This document shows positions 27,271 to 36,327 of a DNA stretch of 64,000 nucleotides, piece by piece. The notes under the pieces are model-generated. The model was not told where the DNA came from, ran no database searches, and saw only the letters and a list, made by a program, of their open reading frames with translations. The translations under genes were made by a program, and so were the position numbers. Source of the stretch: Rebecca billardiae RCC1528 (Eukaryota; Haptophyta); the NCBI GenBank assembly GCA_965240325.2, contig OZ251231.1, positions 124,001-188,000 of the forward strand, given 5' to 3'. Position 1 is the stretch's first letter. Each line of letters begins with the position of its first letter.

Positions 27271-28104
27271 ATGCTGCGCAAGAAGAAGTCTGACGATCCG
27301 ATGGACCGCATCATGGACCCGGACGGGCCGCAGCTGACGGCCGAGCAGCGGGACGCGCTGCGCATGGCGCAGGCCTCGCTGCGGTCCGGCCTCCGCAACA
27401 TGTACGATGAGTTCTCGACCGAAGCGGGCTGGCGCCTCCGGCTGAAGGTCCCGGGCAAGTTCAAGATCCAGCCCGTGATGCTGATCGTGTACTGCCTGGT
27501 GATGCTCGCCGACTCAGCCCTGAGCTTTGGCCAGCGCATCGTCGACCTCGAGGAGGAGGGCGACGTCCTCGTCCTCTCGTCGCTCACCACGCGCCAGTAC
27601 TTTTGGCTGCTGTTCGCCATCCGCGTGGTCCTCACCTTGCCGGTGATGATGCTCGCCGGGTACGGCGAGTCGTACAACCTGGTGCTGCGGCGGTACGTGG
27701 AGCTGCACGCCGCGTACGTCAAGGTCTGCAAGCGCCTCGGCGAGGAGCCCGCCGAGGACTGGCCGCACCAGAACCTGAAGGAAGTTGCGGCCAAGGAGAT
27801 GCTGCAAGGCACCATCTGCATGGTGACGACCGTCTTCGTGAACGCGATGGCCGAGTCCGTCCTCGACTGCGTGCTCAACCTGATGGCGATCCACTTCCTC
27901 ACCAGCCTCGACGAGTGGGCTGAGAACAACGTCGCGCTCAACGCCTACTCCGAGCTGGATCGCTTCTTCAAGGGAATTAAGCAAGCCCTCTCCAACCCGA
28001 GCTATGATGCCGCGACGAAGAAGAAGATCGAAGAAGCGCCGAGCAAGCACGCCGTGGAGCAATTCCTCCTCTTCTGGAGCGTCGAGAAGGTCGAGGCGCG
28101 CTGA
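27271..28104 (+). CDS. Multi-span membrane protein of unknown family
   Basis: 277 residues, single exon. A polar head (residues 1-68, KKKSDDPMDRIMDPDGPQL) precedes hydrophobic segments at about 70-92 (QPVMLIVYCLVMLADSALSF), 110-130 (YFWLLFAIRVVLTLPVMMLAG) and 172-207 (ICMVTTVFVNAMAESVLDCVLNLMAIHFL, possibly two spans). The tail is charged (KKKIEEAPSKHAVEQF). Codons are less GC-extreme and residues less Ala/Arg-rich than in neighbouring genes, so the protein is probably under strong constraint or of different origin. I recognise no family. Confidence 0.7.
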   Translation: MLRKKKSDDPMDRIMDPDGPQLTAEQRDALRMAQASLRSGLRNMYDEFSTEAGWRLRLKVPGKFKIQPVMLIVYCLVMLADSALSFGQRIVDLEEEGDVLVLSSLTTRQYFWLLFAIRVVLTLPVMMLAGYGESYNLVLRRYVELHAAYVKVCKRLGEEPAEDWPHQNLKEVAAKEMLQGTICMVTTVFVNAMAESVLDCVLNLMAIHFLTSLDEWAENNVALNAYSELDRFFKGIKQALSNPSYDAATKKKIEEAPSKHAVEQFLLFWSVEKVEAR

Positions 28105-28400
28105 GCGCGGCCGTGGAGAGAGAGCCGGGCGGCGCCTCAGTCGGACGGCTGGCACCCGCACTCGGCGCCGGTGTGACGGTGTCCGGCCTGTCCGGGTCGG
28201 CGGCCCGCGGGCCGCACGGCCTCCGAGTCTTAAAGGCAGTCAAGCAAATTGTGGCGGCATCATACATCACTCATCAGTCAGCAGCGGTGATCGGCGCAGT
28301 CGACTCTAGCAGAAGTAGCACTCTGCACTGCACTCGAGCAGCAGCGGTAGTATACGTCGGACTACAGTGTAGAGTTCTGAGCCGCAGTAAATTATTATTA
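28105..28400. other. 3' flank with AT-rich target of retroelement
   Basis: Mixed composition ending in the AT-rich aaattattatta, into which the copia element inserted. Positions 28396-28400 (TATTA) are the left target-site duplicate. Confidence 0.6.
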
Positions 28401-29011
28401 TGTTGAGCTGACGCAGCCTGGGGCGCGCATCTCAGCAGATGGCGTCGCCGCTGGGACGTCAGGGCCGGCGCCGCATCAGGCGGGCCGGCGGCATCAGCTA
28501 CGGAGCAATGGCTGGCTGGCGACGCGCGCGCGCGGCGCGCGCGGCGGCAGGAGCGCGAGCGCAGCAGCGTTGGCGCGGAGCGACGTGGACGCGGAGCGCG
28601 GACGCGGCAGCGCGGACGCGGAGCGACACGGACGCGGCGCGTGCGCGGGCGGTACGGCCCGGCGCAGCGCGGCACGGTGACGTCGCACGGGCATGGCCCG
28701 GACGCCATCGTGGGAGTCCATCCGGATTCCAACTTTCGGAAAAGTGGGAATCCGGCTGAGGGCGGACGGACGAGGACGTCCGGGAGTTACGTCGGGACGG
28801 GCGGGTTTTCGGGAAGGTAACGCATTCCCCGGAGCCGGCCGCGACGTGGTCACCCCGCGACCAAAAAGGTCGGCGGGAGGTTAGCTTGTCTTCGTAAAAG
28901 AGCGAAGGGAAGGAGGTTGCCTCTCGTGGTCAACATCGACGACGCGCCCGAGGACGCGCCGGTGAGCTTTTAGCAGGGCTCGAGACGCTTGGAGCTCGCG
29001 TTTACCCAATA
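28401..29011 (+). repeat. 5' LTR of element 1
   Basis: 611 bp, beginning TGTTGAGCTG and ending TTTACCCAATA. Identical to 34941-35551. The last base is also the A of the first ATG of the gag frame. Confidence 0.95.
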
Positions 29012-31632
29012 TGCATGCAGCGATCGGGAGGGATCGTACGCGCGGCGCTTTCTCATCGATCGCGCCGATGAGCACGAGCGGCCGGTACTACGGCTCGGTC
29101 GACGTTGGGAGCCTCAACGACAAAGGTAATCAGCAGCGTTGGCTCGCGCAATCGGCGAGCAAGCTGGCGGCGCTACCGGCGGGGCAAGGTGCTACGATGT
29201 CCGCACTGAACGGCATCATCGTGACGCACGGCCCGAACGCGGAGCACCGCATCAACACGCTCGAGGAGTACAACTCGACGTGGGAGACATTCAACCCATC
29301 CGCGGCGAAGATGATCAAGGTCAGTGCCGAGCGGATGGACCTGGCGCGTGAGAACTACGCGCTGCAGCAGCGGCTGCTCGACCATCGCCACGAGCACGAG
29401 CGCCGCGAGCACGCCGAGCGCCGGGCCGCGGCGGAACGCGCGGCGGCGGCGGCGGCGGGGGCGAGGCAGGCGCCAAGCTACGCGCAGGCTGCCTCGGCGG
29501 GCGCGGGGAGTGGTTTAGCCACTCCGGGTGGCCCGACGGCGACCGGACCGGGTTCAGGTCCGGCGGCGGGCGGCGGATCCGGAATTTCTCCGGGTCCGGC
29601 GGCCGGCACACCCGGTCCGGGTGTGGGCACAGGCGGCGCGGCAGGTGCGCCGGCTGGGACTGACGGCGCGACGCCTGCGGGCGGCGCCGGCGTCGGCGCG
29701 GCGCCTACGGGCGGCGCCGGCGGGATCGGTGGCGCGGCGCCCGCGGGCGGCGCTGCCGTGACGCTCGATCCGCGCGCGCGCGAGCTCTACCGCCGCGAGC
29801 GCGAGACCGAGGAACAGATGTATGAGCGGCAGGCGAGCGAGCACGCCATGCTGGACATAAAGCTCCGACAGAGCGTGTTGGAGGCAGCGCCGGACGGCGA
29901 CGAGGCGGACCCCGCCAAGTACGCCGGGGCGCAGTACGAGAAAGGGACGGCTTTCTTACGCACCGAGCTGCGGTCGTGGGTGACGGAGGCTGCGTGGCAG
30001 CACATCAACCGCCTCATGGAGACGCAGCCGGAGGTGCAGGAGGAGCGCGCGCGCCGGGGCGCACTTACGCCGGGGCGTGAGTTCCTGTACCTGTGGAAGG
30101 CGATCCTGCGCATGCGCAAGCCCGACGACATGCGGAAGTACATGTCGGTGCGGGCACGCTGGCATCGGACGGTCCTGCCGGACTGCGGCAAGGACGGCGT
30201 CGGCGCACTCGAGCTCTTCCAGGTGCTACAGCACAACCACGTGCTGCTGCAGGAGCTGAGTGACGCAGCGCCAGCGGCGGAGATGCTTGCGCGGCTCATC
30301 GAGTTCATTCCGTCGGTGGGCGCGGGCATCGAGATGCGGACGCGGTACGAGTCGAAGGACTACAGGACCGTGACGAACTTCGACGTGCAGGAGCTCGTGC
30401 ACGAGCTCAACGGCAAGTTCGAGGACTGGGACTTCTCCAAGGGCAAGCGGGTTGACCGCGGCGGCCCTGGGCGCCCAGGGGCGGGTGGCCGCACGCCAGG
30501 AGGCGGCGGCGCTACCCGCGCGCACCCAATCGACGGGCTCCGCCTGGCGCAGGCGGCGGCGGCGTCGGCGGGTGGCGGCGGCGGCGACACGACGTCGCCG
30601 GCTGGCCGTGGTGGCGGCGGCGGAGGTCGTGGCGGTGGCGGCGGCGGCACTGGCCGCGGCGCCGGCCGCGGAGGCCAGGACGACTCCGACGACGCGCACG
30701 GGCCGCGCTGCTACAAGTGCGGCGCCGTGGGGCATATCAAGCGTTACTGCCCGCAGGTGACGCAGGCTGATCGCGACTCGAACGCTGGCGATGACGCGGC
30801 GTCGACGCGGTCGGATCGCAGCCGTGGCTCACATCGGAGCGGCGGTGGCGGTGGCGGCGGCGGTGGCGGGGGCAGCACCCGCGCCGTGGTCGGTAATGGC
30901 AACGGCGGCGGCACGGTCCGCACGCAGGTCGCGTTCGCTCCCGAGCAGGGGGACGAGCCAGACGGCGCCGTTGGTGGCGACGGTGACGCTGACGCCGGAG
31001 ACGGCGGCGGCGCCGGCGCCAGACTCGGCTTGGCGCCTATTGGCGCGGCTATCGGCGGCAGAGCGCAGCGCGACGAGGACATCGAGATCGTCGCGGCGCG
31101 GGCGGCCGAGGCACGCGTGGCGCCGCCGGAGGACAACACGCGGGCGTTGGTGTTTGACACTGGCGCACGGAAGAACATCGCCATGGCCGAGGATTTGACG
31201 AATCTTACCCCGGTGGACGGCGCATGTCAGATCGAGTGGGGGAACGGTGCGCGGGAGCGGGTCACTCACCGCGGGACCCTGGTGGTCAAGCTTGCGGCGG
31301 ACGACGACAGCGACAAGGTCCTCACGCTCGAGATCGAGGCGTGGGCGTCGCGGCGCGTCACGGCGCCGCTGCTGTCGGTCGAGCACTGCGCGGACGCAGG
31401 CATCGAGTTCCACTACTCGCAGCGCGGCAACACTGCGGACTTTACGGCGCTGGGAGGCGGCGTCGTGCAGCTGCCGCGCGATTCCACGCTGCGCGCCGAG
31501 ATCGTACGGCGCCAGGTGGGGCCAGACGTCGGCGATGCGCCGGCGGAGGCGCGCGCACGGCGCAGGGCGCCAGTGCGGCGCGTAGGCGCGGGGCGGGGGC
31601 GCATTGGCGCTGCGCCGCCCCCAAACGCCTAA
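29011..31632 (+). CDS. Gag-protease polyprotein, element 1
   Basis: 873 residues if the ATG overlapping the LTR end is used; the next in-frame ATG is at 29068 (MSTSGRYYGS). Gly/Ala/Pro-rich linkers surround a helical capsid-like part (about residues 250-480, with RARRGALTPGREFLYLWKAI). A CX2CX4HX4C zinc knuckle (CYKCGAVGHIKRYC, about residues 567-580) binds RNA. The aspartic protease active site is LVFDTGARKN near residue 713. The frame ends at TAA 31630-31632 directly after a slippery site, so the product is Gag-PR, with a minor Gag-PR-Pol made by frameshifting. Confidence 0.9.
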   Translation: MHAAIGRDRTRGAFSSIAPMSTSGRYYGSVDVGSLNDKGNQQRWLAQSASKLAALPAGQGATMSALNGIIVTHGPNAEHRINTLEEYNSTWETFNPSAAKMIKVSAERMDLARENYALQQRLLDHRHEHERREHAERRAAAERAAAAAAGARQAPSYAQAASAGAGSGLATPGGPTATGPGSGPAAGGGSGISPGPAAGTPGPGVGTGGAAGAPAGTDGATPAGGAGVGAAPTGGAGGIGGAAPAGGAAVTLDPRARELYRRERETEEQMYERQASEHAMLDIKLRQSVLEAAPDGDEADPAKYAGAQYEKGTAFLRTELRSWVTEAAWQHINRLMETQPEVQEERARRGALTPGREFLYLWKAILRMRKPDDMRKYMSVRARWHRTVLPDCGKDGVGALELFQVLQHNHVLLQELSDAAPAAEMLARLIEFIPSVGAGIEMRTRYESKDYRTVTNFDVQELVHELNGKFEDWDFSKGKRVDRGGPGRPGAGGRTPGGGGATRAHPIDGLRLAQAAAASAGGGGGDTTSPAGRGGGGGGRGGGGGGTGRGAGRGGQDDSDDAHGPRCYKCGAVGHIKRYCPQVTQADRDSNAGDDAASTRSDRSRGSHRSGGGGGGGGGGGSTRAVVGNGNGGGTVRTQVAFAPEQGDEPDGAVGGDGDADAGDGGGAGARLGLAPIGAAIGGRAQRDEDIEIVAARAAEARVAPPEDNTRALVFDTGARKNIAMAEDLTNLTPVDGACQIEWGNGARERVTHRGTLVVKLAADDDSDKVLTLEIEAWASRRVTAPLLSVEHCADAGIEFHYSQRGNTADFTALGGGVVQLPRDSTLRAEIVRRQVGPDVGDAPAEARARRRAPVRRVGAGRGRIGAAPPPNA
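31620..31626 (+). promoter_or_regulatory. -1 ribosomal frameshift site CCCAAAC
   Basis: The heptamer is read C CCA AAC in the gag frame, the exact X XXY YYZ register for -1 slippage, and the gag stop follows one codon later. After slippage the frame enters pol (P-K-R-L-S-P-E-P). Eight bases downstream, CCGGA (31635-31639) can pair with TCCGG (31691-31695), with CGCGC/GCGCG matches inside, a possible stimulatory structure. Confidence 0.8.
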
Positions 31633-34600
31633 GCCCGGAACCCGCGCAGGTGCGAACCACAAACACTACGGAGGCGGCGCGAGGCGCTGATCCGGCGTGG
31701 TTGCGCACTTGGTCGGTTCGAACGGGCACCAATGACCAACGTCTACTCGAGCGCACGCGACGCGTGGCCGAGGGGATGGAGGGGGCGAACGCGCGGCGTG
31801 AGTCGCTCGACGAGCAGTCGGCGGCGGGCATGACGCGGCGGTCGTTCGCGGACGCGATGCCGACGGCGCACTACCCTGGGCAGGTGACGCACGTCGACAT
31901 CTTCTCTATGGCGCGGATCGACTTACCAGTTGGGGCCGATGGCGCACGTGGAGGGTATCCTCATGGGATCATATTCATCGATGGGCATTCACGTCGATGG
32001 CAAGTGTACGCGCTACGCAGCTTGGATGACGCCGAGGTTGGTCGGGCATTCCGCTGGTACGCGCAGTTGCTTGGAACAGGGGCCATGCACATGTCGCATT
32101 GGGTCCTGGCGTCGGGGTGTACTATGGCGCGACGTCATATTCACACCGACGGTGGCTCGACGTTACTGAGTACGTACGTCGAGGGTGAGCTGGCGAAGCT
32201 TGGGTTCTCGTCGACGGTCACGTCGGCGCCCGACTCGCCGAGCTCGAATGGCGTGGCGGAACGCGCTATCCGCACGCTGAAGTCGAGACTGCGCGCCACG
32301 GTCGTTGCGCGTGGAGTCTCGAGGGTCGATTGGCACTACGCGGCGTGGCACGCATGCGCGTCGCGCAATCGACTGGCGTCACGTGGTATCATTCGTGACG
32401 ATGGAGACATCGAGTGGCTCACGCCGGATGAGCTGTTCTTTGGCAAACGTCCGACGTGGAAGCATCACGTGGCGTTTGGCGCGCGCTGCCGCGTGCTGAT
32501 GCTGGGCGCACGGCGCAATGCATTGGGGCAGCTGAAGCAGCGCGCACTACCCGGACGTGTCTATCTCTGGGGTGGGCACGGCGTGCAGTGGCGCGGTACA
32601 TGGCGCTACGTGCTTGGGTACGTATGTCGTTTAGACGACGGACGTCTCGTTCACTCACGTGACGTACGCATCGACGAGACCGACCTGGTCGAGGGGGGGC
32701 ACTCGTCGCTGGGCGCACCTGACGGTGGCGCGTACGTGGGTGATGGTGACGACGCCGCGGTAAGCGGCGGATATCGTCCAGTCGGCGGTGACGCCGACGG
32801 TGAGGACGAGGACGGCGATGGCGGCGAGACGCCAGCCGACGCCGGGAATGACGACGCGACAGAGTTCGACGTCGGGTACGACGACGACGCAGATGCGTCA
32901 ACGTCGGGGCGCGGGCGCAGCAGCGTGGACGCGGGACAACGCGGGTGCAGCAGCGCGGGCGCACAGCCGTCGACGTCGACGCCGCAGGGCGGGCGCGGCG
33001 GGGCAGGCGCGTCAATGACGCAGCCGGGTCGGCAGGATCAGATACCGCCGACGGAATCACGGCGCGGGACCGCAGCAGATGCTGGCGGGTCGCCGCGCGG
33101 CGCAGACGGTGACGACGGCGTGATCGAGGACGCGCCGCCGCCCGGTCTGGATATGGGACACGATCCGCTTCGCAGGGATCGGACATCGCGCCGACGGCCG
33201 CAGCTGCTTACTGCCGTCGTCAGCGCCGCGTCGGTGTTCCAGAAGATCAACGTGAAGGTGCCGACGAACTATCGCGAGGCGATGCGGTCGGCGGAGGCGC
33301 CCCAGTGGCAGGGCGCCATGCTCGAGCACTTGGAAGGTCACAAGTTGCTCGGGACCTCGGAGGAGGTGGTGGTTCCGGAGGGCACGCGGCTGTTGCCGAG
33401 CCAGTGGGTCTTTGACGTGAAGTCGAACCCGGAGGGCGAGGTGACGCGCTTCAAGGCGCGGTCGGTGCTACTGGGGAACCTACAGCGGCCGGGGATCGAC
33501 TTTCAGGAGGTCTTTGCTCCGACGATCCGGCCGGAACAAGTGCGACTACTCGTGGCGATCGCCGCTCAGCAGGCGGGCGCGAGAGTCGACTTGGGAGCAG
33601 CGTCGGTTGCGGCGCTGGGCATACTGTCGAAGGGGGACGTCAAGGACGCGTACCTCAACTCGGAGTTGAAGCCGGATGAGCGGCCTCTCTTCTCGTTCCC
33701 GCCGGGCTACGTGCCGAGCACGCAGGCGCCGCCGGGGTACAAAGTCGTGGGCCGGAGCCTGAAGGCGTATCCGGGCCTACGCCAGTCTGGGCGCGCGTGG
33801 CATCGCACGCACCGCACCCAGCTGCTCGCGCGCGGCTTCTCGGAGTGTCCGAGTGCGCCGTGCATCTACGTCAAGGAGTCGGCGCCGGGCGAGTTCATCA
33901 TCGCGGGCGGCTTTGTCGACGACTTGCTGTTTCTCAACCTGACGCGCGACGCGCGCGCGGTGGAGAAGCTGGCGGCTGACCTGAAGGAGCACTACGAGAT
34001 CAAGCTGAGTGAGCGGCTCGATAAGTTCCTGGGCGCCGTGTTTGAAGTTCATGACGACGGCATCCTGATGCATCTGGGGCCGTACGTCGAGAGCGTGCTT
34101 CAGCGGTTCGGTTTGAACGCGAGCACGCCGGCGCGCACGCCGGAGCCGGCGGCGCGGGCGCAGCTGAGCGACGACGACGAGGCGTTGCTGCAGCGCGCGG
34201 AGATTGAGAACTACCAGGCGATGGTGGGATGCCTCATGTTTGCGATGGTCACGGCGCGGCCGGACATCGCGCACGCGGTGAACATGCTGACGCGACGCAT
34301 GTCACGTCCGCGGGCGGTGGATCTGGTAAGTGCGAAGCGCGTGCTGCGCTACTTACGTGGATGCCCGCGATTGGGAATCTTGTTCAAGTTTGCGACAGAT
34401 TCCGAGCACCCCGACCTACTTGCTTTCGCTGACTCCGATTGGGCAAGCAATCCGGTGGAGACCAAGGGCAGGTCGACGGGTGGGTACATTGTGTTCTACA
34501 ATGGTGCGCCGGTGTCGTGGCACAGCGGGCTGCAAGGTACTGTCTCGCTGAGCTCGACGGAGGCGGAGTACGTCGCGCTGAGCGATTGCTGCCGCGAGGT

Positions 34601-34904
34601 GAGCTACTTGCGGAGCATACTCGAGTCCATGCGGCAGCCGCCGCGGGGCGCGACGGAGGTGCGAGAGGACAACAAGGGGGCTATCGACCTCGTGGAGAAT
34701 CCTGTGCACCACAAGCGCTCGAAGCACATCGAGATCAAGCATCACTATGTGCGTGACGCGCAGGAGGGCGGCAAGGTGAAGGTGGTCAAGGTACACACCT
34801 CACTCAACCACTCTGACATCATGACGAAGGCGACGGACGGTGCGACGTTCAAGCGGCACGTCGACGCCATCATGGTGGAGCGACACCCGACGCGCGCGCG
34901 GTAA
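31626..34904 (+). CDS. Pol polyprotein (integrase, RT, RNase H), element 1
   Basis: 1,092 residues after the frameshift. Integrase has the DDE residues in THVDIF, IHTDGGS and GVAERAIRT; the HHCC zinc finger usually ahead of it is not visible. An acidic, Ser/Gly-rich linker follows. Reverse transcriptase starts at NYREAMRSAEAPQW, with VFDVKSNPEGEV, DFQEVFAPTIR, GDVKDAYLNSEL, LRQSGRAWH and the active site FVDDLL (usually YVDDLL). RNase H has FADSDWASN, STGGYIVF and SSTEAEYVAL, ending with NKGAIDL and KHIEIKHHYVRD. No stop interrupts the frame. Confidence 0.9.
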   Translation, partial: RLSPEPAQVRTTNTTEAARGADPAWLRTWSVRTGTNDQRLLERTRRVAEGMEGANARRESLDEQSAAGMTRRSFADAMPTAHYPGQVTHVDIFSMARIDLPVGADGARGGYPHGIIFIDGHSRRWQVYALRSLDDAEVGRAFRWYAQLLGTGAMHMSHWVLASGCTMARRHIHTDGGSTLLSTYVEGELAKLGFSSTVTSAPDSPSSNGVAERAIRTLKSRLRATVVARGVSRVDWHYAAWHACASRNRLASRGIIRDDGDIEWLTPDELFFGKRPTWKHHVAFGARCRVLMLGARRNALGQLKQRALPGRVYLWGGHGVQWRGTWRYVLGYVCRLDDGRLVHSRDVRIDETDLVEGGHSSLGAPDGGAYVGDGDDAAVSGGYRPVGGDADGEDEDGDGGETPADAGNDDATEFDVGYDDDADASTSGRGRSSVDAGQRGCSSAGAQPSTSTPQGGRGGAGASMTQPGRQDQIPPTESRRGTAADAGGSPRGADGDDGVIEDAPPPGLDMGHDPLRRDRTSRRRPQLLTAVVSAASVFQKINVKVPTNYREAMRSAEAPQWQGAMLEHLEGHKLLGTSEEVVVPEGTRLLPSQWVFDVKSNPEGEVTRFKARSVLLGNLQRPGIDFQEVFAPTIRPEQVRLLVAIAAQQAGARVDLGAASVAALGILSKGDVKDAYLNSELKPDERPLFSFPPGYVPSTQAPPGYKVVGRSLKAYPGLRQSGRAWHRTHRTQLLARGFSECPSAPCIYVKESAPGEFIIAGGFVDDLLFLNLTRDARAVEKLAADLKEHYEIKLSERLDKFLGAVFEVHDDGILMHLGPYVESVLQRFGLNASTPARTPEPAARAQLSDDDEALLQRAEIENYQAMVGCLMFAMVTARPDIAHAVNMLTRRMSRPRAVDLVSAKRVLRYLRGCPRLGILFKFATDSEHPDLLAFADSDWASNPVETKGRSTGGYIVFYNGAPVSWHSGLQGTVSLSSTEAEYVALSDCCREVSYLRSILESMRQPPRGATEVREDNKGAIDLVENPVHHKRSKHIEIKHHYVRDAQEGGKVKVVKVHTSLNHSDIMTKATDGATFKRHVDAIMVERHPTRAR

Positions 34905-34931
34905 GCGGCGCAGCTCGCGGCTATGGCTGTC

Positions 34932-34940
34932 GAGGGGGGG
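34932..34940 (+). other. Polypurine tract, element 1
   Basis: GAGGGGGGG immediately before the 3' LTR, the expected primer for plus-strand synthesis. Confidence 0.85.
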
Positions 34941-35551
34941 TGTTGAGCTGACGCAGCCTGGGGCGCGCATCTCAGCAGATGGCGTCGCCGCTGGGACGTC
35001 AGGGCCGGCGCCGCATCAGGCGGGCCGGCGGCATCAGCTACGGAGCAATGGCTGGCTGGCGACGCGCGCGCGCGGCGCGCGCGGCGGCAGGAGCGCGAGC
35101 GCAGCAGCGTTGGCGCGGAGCGACGTGGACGCGGAGCGCGGACGCGGCAGCGCGGACGCGGAGCGACACGGACGCGGCGCGTGCGCGGGCGGTACGGCCC
35201 GGCGCAGCGCGGCACGGTGACGTCGCACGGGCATGGCCCGGACGCCATCGTGGGAGTCCATCCGGATTCCAACTTTCGGAAAAGTGGGAATCCGGCTGAG
35301 GGCGGACGGACGAGGACGTCCGGGAGTTACGTCGGGACGGGCGGGTTTTCGGGAAGGTAACGCATTCCCCGGAGCCGGCCGCGACGTGGTCACCCCGCGA
35401 CCAAAAAGGTCGGCGGGAGGTTAGCTTGTCTTCGTAAAAGAGCGAAGGGAAGGAGGTTGCCTCTCGTGGTCAACATCGACGACGCGCCCGAGGACGCGCC
35501 GGTGAGCTTTTAGCAGGGCTCGAGACGCTTGGAGCTCGCGTTTACCCAATA
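34941..35551 (+). repeat. 3' LTR of element 1
   Basis: 611 bp, identical to 28401-29011; followed by the right target duplicate TATTA. Confidence 0.95.
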
Positions 35552-35556
35552 TATTA

Positions 35557-36327
35557 CGTACTAATTAGTCTCGTTATTATTGGCGTCGATTTGAAGTACG
35601 TAATATCGTCAGTGTTATTAATCAGCACGCCCGGATGACTGGGAGAATGATGACTCGGATATTGTGTGGCTTGTGACGATGCTGTCGCGGCACGGTATGA
35701 CCGAATCGCAAGATCAGAGTAGCTATATGATGGCACGGCTCGGCTCACGGCGGGACCCGGCCTCGGCGGCCGTCACCGGTCTGCGTCCCGCGGACCGTCC
35801 GGCCGCCGTCGCGGGCTCACGCTGCCGCACGGCTGGCACACTGGCACCGCGGCGGCAGGCGGCATGCTGCAGCATCTGATCATCGATCGCGATATCATAA
35901 TCATTCTGCCGCGTAGTCATATTGATGATTCAGATCAGATCGATATGATATGATTATTATATATAATTAATATAATATGCTCGCGCCGGACGAATCCGAC
36001 TCTCAGAGTGTCGATATCGATCCGGGCGGAAGTTAGATAGTCAGGATCGGGCCGGCCGAAGGCGGGGACAGCCCTCTGCAGCAGGGGCCGCGAGCGAGCT
36101 CGACTCTCGAGCCGCAGCCCGTTCGCACTACTCACTTAGTCACTACATCGGCGCAGCAGGAAGTAGCTAGCGAGTAGCGGTAGCAGCCTGCGGCAGCCGC
36201 CGATTGCGTGCAGTCAGATTCACGAGGTGGGCACCGATGGCAGTATGAGTAGCGCGGCGTAGTGACGGCAGCCCCGCCGATTCTTCCCGCTGGGCGACGC
36301 GCAGCAGTGCGCCGCCCATCACCCGGT
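35557..36327. other. AT-rich intergenic region
   Basis: Contains strongly AT-rich stretches at 35552-35625 and 35880-35980 (tgattattatatataattaa). No gene or RNA recognised. Confidence 0.45.

Larger units (their letters stand above)
28401..35551 (+). mobile_element. Complete Ty1/copia LTR retrotransposon (element 1)
   Basis: A 7,151-bp element flanked by the 5-bp duplication TATTA (28396-28400 and 35552-35556). The two 611-bp LTRs match at every position I compared, so insertion is recent. Order is LTR, gag-protease, integrase, reverse transcriptase, RNase H, polypurine tract, LTR; integrase before reverse transcriptase defines Ty1/copia. Both open frames are intact and joined by a -1 frameshift site, so the copy may be active. 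There is no primer-binding site starting TGG after the LTR. Confidence 0.95.
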
